Positions 40,524 through 53,815 are shown, counted from the stretch's first letter. The stretch is DNA of 64,000 bases from Sapria himalayana (GCA_029783825.1 JAREIK010003422.1:343459-407458); one strand, 5' to 3'. Translations and numbers: made by a program. The notes: generated by a model not told the origin, from the sequence alone.

Positions 40524-42201
40524 AGATAAATAGATACTTAGATAGATAAAAAATAAAAAATAGACAAATTGATATATAGATAGATATATATGTAGACAGA
40601 CAGATAAATAGATAGAAAAATAGACATATAGACATATATCAGATAGATAGATAGAAAGATTGACATATAGATTTAATAATAGATAGATAGATAGATAGAT
40701 AGATTGATTGATTATTAGATAGATAAATAAATAGATAAATAGATTGATCAAAAAATAGATATATAATTAGATAGTTAGACATATTAACATATAGATAACT
40801 AGATAGATAGATATATAGACTATAAAACAAATAGACACATAAATCGATTTATAGATTGACAGTAAAACATATAGATAGATAGTCAAAAAAGCAAATATGA
40901 GGATAAGCAGATAAAAATATAGATAGTTTAGCATATATATATATAGACATATAGTCAGATATATAAATAGATATAAAGATAGGCTGCTAGATAGATAGAT
41001 ATATAGATAATTAGATAGATAAATCATCTGATTGATAAATGGGAAGATAGATAGATGGACAGATAGATAGATAGATAGATTGATAAACAGAAAGTTAGAT
41101 AAATAAATAGATAGACAGATAGATTGATTGATAGATTGATTGATAGGTATATATATAAATTGGTAGATAGATAGATATCCAAATTGAAAAATAGAGACTT
41201 AGGTAGATAGACAGCTAAATAGATAGTTAGTTAAATAAATAGACATATATATAGATAAAAAAATAGAAATATAGATTGATAGATAGATAGACAAATATCC
41301 TAATAAAAATATAGATACAAAGATAGATAGATAGATAGATAGATAGACATAGAGAATTATAAACAGATAGATAGATAGACTGATAGTTTGATTGATAGTT
41401 ATAAAGTTAGATAGATATATAGTTAGACAAATAGATATATTGAAAAATAGATAAAAAGATAGATAGATAGCCATATAGATAGAAAAATAGATCGATTGAT
41501 TGATACACACATAGACAAATATAATGATAGACATATAGATAGATATATAGATAAATAGATAGATAGATACATAGATTGAAAAATAGACTGATAAAAAGAT
41601 GATTATATAGATAGATTAATAGATCGATAGATAAATATAAAGATAGACTAATCAACAAATATTTGATAGGTAGATGTGTTGAAAGGCAGATATATAGATA
41701 GACAAATAGTTAGATAGATAGATAGATGGATAGTTTTATAGGAGATAGATATATGGATAGATAAATAGATACATAGATTTACTAATAGTCTGATAGTTCT
41801 ATTGATAGTTAAATAGTTAGATTGTTAGGAAAATAAATATATAGACAAATAGACAGATGGACACATAGATAAATACACAAATAGATATAAAGATAGATGG
41901 GTAGATAGATAGATGGATAAACTGATAAACAGATAGACATATAAACATATAGACAAATAGAAAAATTTATGGATAGACAAATAGATAGACATATATATAG
42001 TTAGATAGATAGATAGATAGACAAATAGATATATAATTAGAAAGTTAGACATATTAACATATAGGCAGCTAGATAGATAGATAGATAGCGTGTTTAAAAA
42101 AATTGACAGATAGATAGATTTATAGAATGACAAATAAACATATATATAGACAGACAAAAAAGTAAATTTGGAGGATAAGTAGATAAAGCTATAGATAGTT
42201 T

Positions 42202-42257
<56 letters not shown>

Positions 42258-43389
42258 TATATAGTCTGATAGATAGATTGAAAGATAGTCAGATAGATAG
42301 ATAGATAGATAGATAATCATATAGACAAATATATAGATAGATAAATGGGAAGATAGACAAATAAACAAATATACTGATAGAGAGATAGATTGATAGATGA
42401 TTAGATAAATAAATAAATAGATAGATAGATAGTAATATATACATTTAGATAGATAGATAGATAGATAGAAGGATAGATATATAAATTGACATATAGATAA
42501 AATTCCAAATAGACAAATAGACAGATCACTAGTTATACACTTATACAAATAGATAGATAGAGATAGTTAAATAGATAGCTAGATAGATAGACAAATTGCC
42601 AGATAAAAAGATAGGTAAAAAGGTAGATAGATAGATACACAAATAGATATATCGAAAGATAGAGAGATAAATAAATAGGTCGATATGTAGATAGGCAGAA
42701 AGATAGATATATAAATTAATAGATAGATAGATAGTCTAATAGATAAATTGATAGATAGTTAGATAGTTAGATAGTTAGATAGATAGATTCATAGAAAGTT
42801 AAATATAATGACTAATATACTAATAGTCTAATAAATAGTTAAAGACTTAGAGAGTTAGATAGTTATACAAATAGATATATTAGATAGATAGGTTGATAGA
42901 TAGATTGACAAATATAATTATAGACATATAGACAGAGAAATAAATAGATAGATAGATAGATAGATAAATAGACTAATAGAAGAGAAATAGATAGATAGAA
43001 AGATAGATACATAGACAAATAGAAAAAATAAAGTTAGTTAGATAAAAAAATAGGTAGATAGGGAGATGGATATAAATGCAGATATACATATAGACAAATA
43101 GTAATATATATAGATAGATAGATCGATCGATCGATAACCAAAAAGATAGATATATAGATAGATACATAGCTAGAAAGATAGATAGATTGACACACAGATA
43201 GATAGATAAATAGATAGATAGAAAGATACATATAATGATAAATAAATAAATAGACTAATAGAGTGATAGTTCGATTGATAGTTAAATTGTTAGATAATTA
43301 TTAAAATAGATATATAGACAAATAGACAGATAGACATATAAACAAATATGCAAATAGATAGAGAAATAGGTAGACATATAGATAGGTAG

Positions 43390-43421
<32 letters not shown>

Positions 43422-43796
43422 GTAGAAAAAAAGATATATATATATTAACTGAAAGACTGATGACTGAAACAAAAATAGATAGTTAGAAAGATATACAGAT
43501 AGAAAGATATATAGTTAGACAATTACAAAGATTTAAAAATAAGTAATTAGAGATTCAGACAAATAGACAAATAGACAAATAGATAGATAGATTTATAGAT
43601 AGACATGAAGATTAATAAATAGCTAAAAAGATAGAGAATTAGACAAATAGAGAGAGAAATACATAGATAGATAGAAAGATAGACATATAGATAGATAGAT
43701 AGATAGATAGGCATACAGACTGACAGATAGATAGTTACATGGATAGATAGATAAAAAGATATATAGGTAGATAGACAAATAGAAAAATAGATTTTT
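38520..43796 (-). repeat. Large degenerate (GATA)n array with a strand switch
   Basis: About 5.3 kb. The first 60 bp are TATC (38518-38577), then the array flips to GATA and stays so to 43796. It holds (AT)n runs at 40478-40520 and 42207-42255. Higher-order repetition is visible: GTTAGACATATTAACATATA occurs near 40777 and 42042, each followed by similar sequence for about 150 bp. It ends abruptly against block Q at 43797. All long minus-strand open frames here are tetramer translations. Confidence 0.93.
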
Positions 43797-44395
43797 ATGA
43801 GTATGTACCTAAGTGGGTGCATATATTTATTTGTAGACATGTATAAATTGTCATACATACACGCCCATTCACACACACACACACACACATGTTTGAATAT
43901 ATAATTGCTCAGGCTGGTCTAGTCATCATCATGCATTGCTTACCAATGTAGGTCATAAAAGTCATGAATATTATACCATTCCCAAAGTGTGGCATGAATA
44001 TATTTCTTATCTAGGCCACCTTGGTAGACATAGGTTGGTCTTAAATCTTTTAGTAATTATGTAGATATGAAATTATCACATGGTACAAAGGGTATGTATG
44101 AGGAAATAAGTTTTCTTGCTGTAGGCACTACAATGATTGTTTATAATTGTACAATGTCTTAGGATGATGATAATGATACTCATGTAGTGTCATGTAATTT
44201 TATTACATCTCACAAAACTGTATTCAATAGGAAAGAAAAATGTATCATTACATGATTTTTACTGGCCGCAAGTGCCAAGAGGAATATATGGTCCTGTTTA
44301 GGGAGAAGCAGCACACCGCCACATCAAAAACTTGCTCAATCTCAAAATAAGTTGTTGGTAGGGAAGTTTATCAATCTAGCATCATTTCCAACCAC

Positions 44396-44710
44396 ACTTT
44401 TATTATCAGCAGTAGTAGTAGTAGCGGCAGCGATAGCAGTAGTAGCAGTAGTGGTAGCGGCAGTGGTAGCAGCAGCAGCGACAATGCCGGTAGCAGCAGC
44501 GGCGACGGCGGCTACAGCAGGGGCAGTGGAACCAGTAATGGCAGCAGTAGTAGCGGTAGTGGCAGTAGTGGCAGCAGTAGCAGTAGGAGCAGCAGTAGCA
44601 GTAGTGCCAGCGGTGGCAGTAATGGCGGCGGCAATAGGAGTGGTGGCAGCGGCATGAGCAATAGTAGTAGTGGCATCGGCGGCATCGGCAGCAGCAGCAG
44701 CAGTAAATGC
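44396..44710 (+). repeat. GNN trinucleotide island in block Q copy 4
   Basis: Same composition and position as 3590-3970. The 131-codon minus-strand and 101-codon plus-strand open frames are poly-Ala/Thr/Val artefacts of the triplet repeat. Confidence 0.85.
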
Positions 44711-45384
44711 TGTATATACGTAGGTATATACACACATATATTACTAGAGTATTTGTACATATAATACTACAATATTATATGTACATATATACTGAGTATA
44801 TACGTACATAGTATATATGTACATATAATGTTGTAGTAATATATGATCATATACACTATAGTATATATGAACATATATACTACAGTATTATATATTTATC
44901 AAAACATAACTTTTTTTATTTGTTTTTTTTGATTTTATTCACTGATTTAAATTTAATACAGATATGGTACCTCATTATTCTCCATATGAAGTTTGTATAA
45001 GTGAGGGATTTTTTATTGGACATGATGCACCATGACTCAGACAGCTTTGTAACAGTAGAAAGATGGTGATCGGAGGAGCTGAGGATGAGAAAGCAACATC
45101 AATGTACTGATAGATTATACTTTATGCACTATTAGTAGATACATTGATGAATAAGATGAAATAAAATTTTATTATGTCTTTGTTTTAAATATGTAAGACA
45201 AGGGTTGCTTAGATTGCAGTTATTCAAAATTATTATTCTAATAATTTATTTATCATTTTGTGTTGCACATTAGCATGGTGGAGTGCTCCATTTTTCTAGG
45301 TTCAAGTTTCTTATTTATTTGTTAATGGTTACTACTACAGATGATCAGTCTCTATTTCATCTGCCAGTTCTTTGTTAGCTTGTT

Positions 45385-45510
45385 ATCTCAGTCATGGCAA
45401 GGTAGAGCAACCCCCTTGTGGGCCTTGGGACCGGAAGATAGTTCTGGTTGTGGGGAGGCAAGATGCGAACTTTGATGCCCCAAGCCTAGCTCATGGCTCT
45501 TCTTCCATGT
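45385..45510 (+). other. GC-rich patch conserved in block Q
   Basis: Contains CAGTCATGGC, GGGCCTTGGGACCGG and GATGCGAACTTTGATGCC. Homologues lie at 4650-4765 and, inverted, at 18280-18385. I looked for tRNA-like A and B boxes as in SINEs; GCGAACTTTGATGCC only loosely recalls a B box, so I do not call a SINE. Confidence 0.45.
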
Positions 45511-45589
45511 TTTTCTTTAATAGTTTTCAGAGATATTTTCTAAAATTTAAATAATCTTCGTATTTCATATTTATGTTGATAGCGAAGTT

Positions 45590-45715
45590 TTCTGGCATCT
45601 TTGTGAAGTATAAATGGGATCATACTAATTTGTTGTAGTTTTGTGTCATCTTTATGAAGTATAAATGGGATAATACTAATTTGTTGTAGTTTTGTGTCAT
45701 CTGAGGATATGTGAT
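45590..45715 (+). repeat. Tandem duplication, about 60 bp
   Basis: GAAGTATAAATGGGAT plus ATACTAATTTGTTGTAG occurs twice in succession, as it does inverted at 18070-18190. Copy 1 of block Q has it once (4868-4915), so the duplication defines a sublineage of elements. Confidence 0.75.
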
Positions 45716-46745
45716 TATATATATGTACATATAATACTATATTATATACATACGTATATACAATAGTATATAGTGCATATATACTGAGTATATACGTACG
45801 TATATATCGAGTATATATGCACGTATATACAAAGTATATATGTACGTATATATCGAGTACATATATACTCAGTATATACATGCATATAAACTCAGTATAT
45901 ACGTGCATATATACTTGGTATATGCGCACGTATAAACTCAATATATACATACTATTAACTCAATATATACATACGTATATAATCGGTACATACGTACGTA
46001 TATACTCGGTATATACATACTCAGTATATACACACATATATGCTGTAGTATATAAGTACGTATATACTAAGTATATGTATGTATATACTATAGTATATGT
46101 ACATATAATACTACAGTATTTTATGTAAATATATACTTAGTATATATATTTATTTATACTCAGTATATAGGTGCATATAAACTTTGTATATACATGCATA
46201 TGTACTTAGTATATATGTGTGTATATACTTTGTATATACGTACTATATACTAGGTATATACGTACATATTTACTGAGTACATACATACATATATACTGGG
46301 TATATATGTACTATATACCTGGTATATACATACTATATACTTGATATATACATACTTTATACTCGGTATAAACGTATTATATACTCTATATATACGTACT
46401 ATATACTCTGTATATATATAAATATATACTCGGTATATACGTACATATATACTTGGTATATACATAAATAATTACTCGGTATATACATACACATATATAC
46501 TCAGTATATACGCACATATATACTTAGTATATATGCACATATATACTGCAGAATATGTATATATATAACGGTAGTATTATATGTACATATAATATTATAG
46601 TATTAAATATACATATATATCGAGTATATATCTACTTAGTATATATGTACATATAATACTGCAGTATATATGTAGATATACTATAGTGATATATGTAACG
46701 AGTGAAATGTTTGTATATATGTACATAATACTGTAGTATTATATA
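45715..46745 (+). repeat. Large palindromic ATAC repeat array
   Basis: About 1 kb of imperfect palindromes of the form TATAC-N(2-4)-GTATA (cores CTGAG, TCGAG, TTAG, CTACAG, TAGG, CTCAG) alternating with smaller palindromes such as TACGTACATA. Spacing is about 20-25 bp. It is the longest array of this kind in the window and lies inside the CACTA right arm. Open frames are low complexity. Confidence 0.85.
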
Positions 46746-47703
46746 TTTATCAAAATATAATTTTTTTTATTTATATATTTTGATTTTACTGGCTTGTTTA
46801 AATTTCGTATAGATATGGTACCGCATTGTTACCCATATGAAGCTTATATATGTGAAGAGATTTTTCACTAGACATGACGAATCGTGATTCGGACAGCTTT
46901 GTCGTAGCAGAAAGATGGTGATCTGAGGAGCAGATAAAAAGAAAGCAATGTCAATGTATGGATAGATTATATTTTATGCATTGTCAGTAGATACATTGAT
47001 GAATAAAATGAAATACAATTTTGTTATGTTTTTGTTTGATTTATGTAAATTATTGAATCAGAATAATTAATTAAATGATTTTATTTTTTGTTAATTATAA
47101 ATTATTGTTTATAGTTTCAATTTTAATTCAATTTAATATACAAATATTAAATTATTTAATTAAATATTTTGAAAAATAAAAAAAAAATTCTGAAAATAGT
47201 TTTGGAATGAAAATAGCCAGGGAATTTTCTATTGCTAATTTAGCTGGGGAATTATCCCTTGCTAATTTAGCTAGAGAATTTTCTCTTGCTAATTTAGCTA
47301 TAGAAATTATTATTTTAGCTAGAGATATTACCGTCACTAAAACTTTAGCTAATGACTATTTCCCTCGCTAATTTTTAGTGACGAGCACTTTAGATTAGGA
47401 AAACTTCTATCATCATATAAGTTTAGCGACGTAAAGCCCTAGTTAGCTATGAAATTTTCTCTTGCTAATTTAGCTAGGGAATTTTCACTTACTAATTTAA
47501 CTAGGAAAATTAATATTTTAGCTAGGGATATTTCCATCACTAAAATTTTAGCTAGGGACTCTTTCCCTCACCAATTTTTAGCGATTAGCACTTTAGATTG
47601 GGATGGTTCCGTCATTAATCCATCGTTATATCCCGTTTAGCGACGAAAAATGCCCATTTAGATAGGGAATTATCCCTAGCTATATGGTATTTTTCTTGTG
47701 GTG
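46745..47703 (+). mobile_element. CACTA element right end, best preserved
   Basis: 46790-47040 is a second copy of the 250-bp segment at 44930-45180. 47215-47300 holds 27-bp tandem repeats (GGGAATTTTC plus TTGCTAATTTAGCT), and 47320-47640 alternates AGCGACG and CTAGGGA motifs. The terminus TTTTTCTTGTGGTG at 47703 is the complement of CACCACAAGAAAAA, one base away from the common plant CACTACAAGAAAA. The minus-strand frame with a nine-residue KLARENSLA repeat simply translates the 27-bp unit. Confidence 0.78.
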
Positions 47704-48665
47704 ATCATTCTTTTGACACTTTTGTATCATTTCTTATATTTAAATAGACATCATTTTATGATTATTATATTTATTTAGATCTGTGCAAATATTAGATTAA
47801 TGCCTATAGTGATATATTCTATGGAATACTACTCTAAATTATTCCAAGTCAAGTATTAATATTCAAGGGTGATATTAATACATTAAGACTAAAATGAAGG
47901 TTTACTAATATAGATTTTAATTTAACACTTGAGTATTTGTTGGAGAACATATAATGAACTGACCCGCTTTGATAATGTTTCTTGGATTGTTAATAAGTGT
48001 CATATACAGTCTCATAGTGAATATTAGAATAAATTGTCTATTGACCTGAAGTCACTATAGTTCTATACATAAGGAGTTGTATATTTTAGTTTTAGTAAAT
48101 GCCACTTATAACAAGGATGGTTATAGGGTTGTTTACTAAGTATATAATTAATTATTTAGAGGGATGTGATTTATGTAGATGGAGTTTGTCCATTCTATGT
48201 AACAACAATGATATCAGTTAGCCCCTTGATTGAGTAGGACTGCTAAAATACATGACCATGCTGAAATAAGTCAATATGAGATTATATCTTATTTGTTTAA
48301 GTCAATTTACTTAAAGATCAAGACACATATAGATTGATGTGTGGATGTAACATTTTATAAATGTGTGTCATTATTGACACATCCTTTTAGTAAATTGCAC
48401 ATCTTTTTAGAAAATTGTGTGAAAAAAAAACCAAAAGGTTTTATAAAATGGGATAGTTAAAACAAGAGAAATAACAAAGAAACATTTATGTGGATACCGC
48501 TAGAGGCACGGACTTTTGATTGTGCTAGGTTTCAACTGAACCATTCAGAATCAAAAGTATTTTTTCTACACTACAATAAGTAACAGCCTTGTACTTTGTT
48601 TAATTATATTCACTTGGATCATTTGTTGTTTCATAGTCTGAAACAAGATTCAGATATGAAATTTA
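47704..48665. other. Unique spacer, possibly a solo copia LTR
   Basis: About 960 bp of non-tandem, balanced-composition sequence unlike its neighbours. TGTTGGAGAACATATAATG near 47939 and the downstream CGCTAGAGGCACGGACTTT near 48499 give an impression of a plant copia LTR, and a short internal repeat (ACATCCTTTTAG / ACATCTTTTTAG) lies near 48380-48410. No second copy is in the window and no target duplication could be fixed, so this is a weak call. No gene seen. Confidence 0.3.
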
Positions 48666-48679
48666 CTAGAACCATAACA

Positions 48680-48851
48680 AGATAGACATAAAAAGAAAGA
48701 TAGTTATATAAATAGATATATAGATAGATAAATGGATGGATATACAGATAGATATATAGACATATAAATATGTAGATAGATAAGTAGATAGATAGATAGA
48801 TAGGTAGATAGATAGATAGATAGATAGATAGACAAATAAATAAATAGATAG

Positions 48852-48883
<32 letters not shown>

Positions 48884-51800
48884 GACAGGCAGACAGATCT
48901 AAATTCAGATATATAAAATGATAGATAGACAAGTAGAAAGATCAATATTCAGATAGAAAGAAAGATAGAAAGATAGAAAAATTGACAGATAAACAAATAG
49001 ACAGATAGACAAATAGACAAATAGATAGATAGAAAGATAGATAAATAGAAACATAAACATATAGATGGATAGATGGATAAACAGATAGATAGTAAAAAAT
49101 ATTTATAAAGATATAGACAGATAGACAGACAGACAGGTAGATAGATATATAGATAGTTAGATAAATAGATAGACAAATAGAAATATTGATAGATAGACAT
49201 ATAGAAAGAAAGATAGATAGATAAACAGATTGATATATAGACTGATAAAGTGATAGACAAATCGACAAATAGATAGATAGGTAGATAGATAGATTAATTG
49301 ATTGATTGACATATAGACAAATATGTAGAAAGATATATAAAAAGATAGATAAAAAGATATACAGATAACCAGATAGATAAATAGATAGATATAAAGATAG
49401 ATATACAAAAAGAGAAATAGATAGATATATAGAAAGATATATAGACAGATAGATAGATAGATAGATAGATAGGTAGGTAGATAGACAAATAGAGAGATAG
49501 AGAAAGACAAATAGACAAATCAGTAGAGAGGTAGATAGGTAGATATAAAAATAGATAGATATACAAATAGTAAGATTAGTAAATATGTAGATAGGTAGAT
49601 AAGAAAATAGATAGATAGTTAGTTAGTTAGTTAGTTAGATAGACAAATAGACAAATAGATAGATTGGCAGATAGATATATAGATAGATAGATAGATATAT
49701 TGATTGGAAAATAGATAGATAGATAGATAGACATATTGACAAATAGATACATAGATAGATAAACTTATAGACTAATAGAATAATAGACTAATAGATAGAA
49801 GGATAGTTAGAAAGATAGATTGATTGATTGATAAATAAATAGATAGATAAACACATAGTATACAGTTAGATAGATAAACAAATAAATAGATAAAAAGATA
49901 GACAGATAGATAGATAGACAAATGGAATAATATACATATAGGCTGATAGGCAGATAGAGAAATGAATAGATAGAAAGATCAGATAGATAGACAGAAAGTC
50001 ATATAAACATATAAACAAATAGATAGATATGCAAATAGACAGATGAATTGATACATAGAAAAATAGATAGTCAGATAGATTGATAGATAGATATATAGAT
50101 AGATAGGCTAATAGACTGATAGATAGAAAGATTTATTGATAGAAAGATAGTTTGATAGTTTGATAGTTATCAAGTTAGATAGATAATTAGTTAGATAGAT
50201 AGATGGTTAGATAGTTAGATAGATTGATAGATAAATACATAGACAGACAAACAAACAGATAGATAGATAGACATAGAAATTTATACATATTGATAGATAG
50301 ACATATAAATAGATAAATAGGTAGACAGAGAGATATATAAACACATAGAAATATAGATTGATAAATAGACAGACAGACAGATAGATAGATATATAGATAG
50401 ATAGATAGATAGACATATAGAAATATATATATATATATACAGATTAATAAACATATAAACAAATAAAAATATATACATATAAATAGAAAGACAGACAGAC
50501 AGAGCGATTAATAGTATGATATAAAGATATAAAGACACATAATTACTAAAAAACATAGATAGATAGATTAATAGTATGATAAATTGATTGATAGATAGAT
50601 AGATAGATAAATAGATAAGGAGAAAGAGCGATTTGTAGATTATATATACATAGATAGATTGATAGACCAATAGAGAGAAAGTTGATATATTGATAGATAG
50701 ATAGACATATACATAGAAAGACAGATAAATAGATATATCGAAAGACAAATTGACATATAGATAGATAGTAAGATAGATAGAAAAATATATAAATATACAT
50801 ATTAATAGGCATAAAGATAAATATTTAGATGGATAGATAGATAGACAAATAGGCAAATATATAAAAAGAAAGATAGACAAATAGATAGATATATATGCAA
50901 ATAGATAGATCGATAGGTAGGCAGGCAAATAGATATATAGATAGATAGATAGATAGATAGACAAATATGTAGATAGGTAGATAGAAGGATAGACAGACAG
51001 ACAGATAGATAGATAGATAGATATATATCTATATATATATAGTTATATAGATAATTAGATTAGAAAATAAATAGTTTGGCAAATAGATAGGTACACATAT
51101 AAACATATAGAGACTTAGATAGATATGCTTATAGATAGAAACATAGTTAGATAATTAGATAGATAGGTAGATAGACAGACAGATAGATAGATAGATATTT
51201 AGATATATAGATAGACAAATAGGCAAATATATAGAAAGAAAGATAGACAAATCGATACATAGATAGAGAGATAGGCAAATAGATAGATAGAGAGATTGGC
51301 AAATAAATAGATAGATTGCTAGACAAATAGGTAGAAAGGTAGATAGATAGATAGATAGATAGATAGACAAATGGACAGATAGATATTATATATAGTTAGA
51401 TATATAATTAGATAGATAAATAAATAGATTGGCAAATAGATAGAAACACATATTAACATATAGATAGATTGATTGACTGATTGATAGAAACATAGTTAGA
51501 TATTTAGATAGATAGGAAAATAGGCATACAGATAGACAGAAAGAAAGATGAATATATAGATAAATAGATAGATATATACATAGACAAATAGAAATATTGA
51601 CAAATAGATAGATAGACAGAAAGAGAAAGAGAAAGATAAATAGATAGATACAAAGGCATTAGATAGATTGATAGATTGATAGATTGATTTCTACATAAAT
51701 AGATAGACAGATAGATAGATAAAGAGATAGATAGATATATAGATAGATAGTTTGATAGATAGATAGATAGATATATTGATAGATAGACAAATATATTGAT

Positions 51801-52373
51801 AGATAGCTAGATAGATAGATAGATAGATAGATATATATATATATTGATAAAAAGATAGGTAGATAGATAGATAAATAGATAGATAGAAATATTTATAGTT
51901 TGATTGATAGATAAATAGATACACAGATAGATAGATAGATAAATAGTTAAACAAACAGATAGATAGATAGATAGACATATAAAAAGGTAGATAGATAGAC
52001 AAATAGACATATTGACATATATAGAGATGAATAGACAAAAATATAAACTATTACATACATAGATATATAAATAGATAAAGATATATAGGTTTACAAAAAG
52101 ATAGATAGAGATAGATTGATATACAGATAGATAGATGGACCGATAGATAGATAGACCGATAGATAGATAGACCGATAGATAGATAGATAGATGGACTGAT
52201 AGATAGATAGATAATTAGATGGATAAATAGATAGTGAGATAGATAGATAAATAAATAAATAAATAGAAAGATAGACATATAGATAGATTGATAGATTGAT
52301 AGATTGATTGACATATACACAAATAGATAGATAATTAGATAGATAACAAGTTAGATAAATAGATAGAAAGATA
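48680..52373 (-). repeat. Degenerate (GATA)n array
   Basis: About 3.7 kb of GATA, ending exactly where a CACTA left end starts. (TA)n at 48853-48878. A higher-order duplication of about 350 bp is visible: 50845-51200 (ACAAATAGGCAAATATATA, then TTTGGCAAATAGATAGG) recurs at 51205-51550. Long minus-strand open frames are tetramer translations. Confidence 0.93.
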
Positions 52374-53320
52374 CACCACAAAAAAATATTGATTTAGCTA
52401 GGAAATTTTAGCTAGGGATCAATCCCTAGCTAAATTGCGAGGGATTAGCTAGGGAATAACAAGAGATTTATGTTTTTTCAATAAAATAAAAATTTTCAAC
52501 GAATTAGCAATATATTAGAGATGGATTAGCAATGGAATAATTTCATAAATTCCACATCAAAAAAATGTGGAATTTAGTAATGGATTTGCGGCGGAATATT
52601 TTCGTAAATTCTGCTTAAGAAAAATGGGAAATATAGCGATGGAATTAGCGATGAAATTTCCCTAGCTAATAAAATCCGGAATTTAGCAATGGATTTAGTG
52701 ATAAAATTTTCCTAGCTAATTTTATCTGGAATTTAGCTATTGATTTAAAGATAGAATTTTCCTTCCTAATAAAATCCGAATTTTAGCGATGGATTTAGCG
52801 ATGGAATTTTTCTATCTAATAAAATATGGAATTTAGCGATATATTTAGAGATGAAATTTCCATACCTAATAAAATCCTTAATTTAGCGGCAGATTTAACG
52901 ATAGAATTTCCCTATCTAATAAAATCTAGAAATTCGCGACAAATTTAGTGATGAAATTTCATTACCTAATAAAATACTTAATTTAGCGACGGATTTAAAC
53001 GACAGAATTTCCCTTTCTAATAAAATCTAGAAATCAGCGATGAATTTAGCGATAAAATTTTTCTAGCTAAAAAAATCTGGAAATTAGCGATGGATTTTAT
53101 CGACGTAACTTTCCTAGCTAATTACTTCCTGAATATAGTGACTGCTTTTAGTGACGTAACTTCACTAACTAATAAAATATGAAATATATCGACGGATTTA
53201 GCAAGGGGACTTTTCTAGCTAATTAGATCTGGAATATACCGACGGATTTAGTGACTGAACTTCCCTAGCTAATTAAATCCAAAACATAGCTACAAAATTT
53301 TCTTAGCCAATATTTAATTA
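52374..53320 (+). mobile_element. CACTA element left end with 50-bp subterminal tandem repeats
   Basis: Starts CACCACAAAAAAATAT, matching the other termini, followed by a palindromic TTAGCTAGGGATCAATCCCTAGCTAA-like block (52410-52440). From about 52620 to 53320 a 50-bp unit repeats about 13 times; AAAATCCGGA and its variants begin at 52671, 52721, 52771, 52821, 52871, 52921 and 52971, then near 53022 and 53072. Each unit carries TTTAGCGAYGGA and CCTAGCTAAT. Such repeats are the expected binding sites for a CACTA TnpA-like protein. Confidence 0.8.
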
Positions 53321-53815
53321 TTTAATTTTTTATAATTTATTATCATCTTAATATTTTATTTAATTTTGTTTATTAAATTATGTTAATTGTCTATAGATGA
53401 GCGATTCTTGAGAGTTACATTCTCCTCATAAAATCATAAAAAATGATATTATAAATAAATAATTTAAAAAATATAAAAATACAAAAAAATTATATTAATA
53501 AGGACTAACATATCTATTTTTATAATGTATTAATTTTTTAAAAAATAATACATAAAATTTTTCTAAAATTTTTAATTAAGAAACATAAAAATTTGTATTA
53601 AAGTAATATTAAATAATTAATTCAATAAGTATAATAATTTATTTTGATATTTTAAAATTAAATTAACATACATTAAAATTTCTACTAATATAAATGTAAA
53701 TTAATTCATTGTATGATAAAATATAAAATATTTTCAAAAATATCAAAATTGACAAATAAACTAGTAAATATTATTATGATAATTAGTATAAAAAAATTTA
53801 TGATTATAGGAAACA
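53320..53815. other. AT-rich CACTA interior, no gene seen
   Basis: Low-information AT-rich sequence between the subterminal repeats and block R; no counterpart elsewhere in the window. Confidence 0.45.

Larger units (their letters stand above)
43797..45730 (+). mobile_element. Block Q, copy 4 (5'-truncated)
   Basis: Starts at the equivalent of position 3020 in copy 1 (GAGTATGTACCTAAGTGGG) directly after a GATA array. It carries the (AC)n tract (43873-43890), the GNN island (44396-44710), ATAC palindromes (44740-44900), the 250-bp segment (44930-45180) and a GC-rich patch (45385-45510). It is the only Q copy continuous with a well-preserved CACTA end. Confidence 0.72.

Noticed and set aside
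45385..45510. tRNA-derived SINE or tRNA gene in the GC-rich patch
   Set aside because: No convincing A box, only a loose B-box resemblance, no cloverleaf that I can fold, and no poly-A or short repeat tail.
47152..47640. Open frames with a nine-residue KLARENSLA-type repeat
   Set aside because: Direct translation of the 27-bp CACTA subterminal repeat; not a protein.
52620..53320. Evenly spaced 50-bp repeats resembling a CRISPR array
   Set aside because: The whole 50-bp unit repeats with no unique spacers, the context is a plant transposon end, and no cas-like gene exists.
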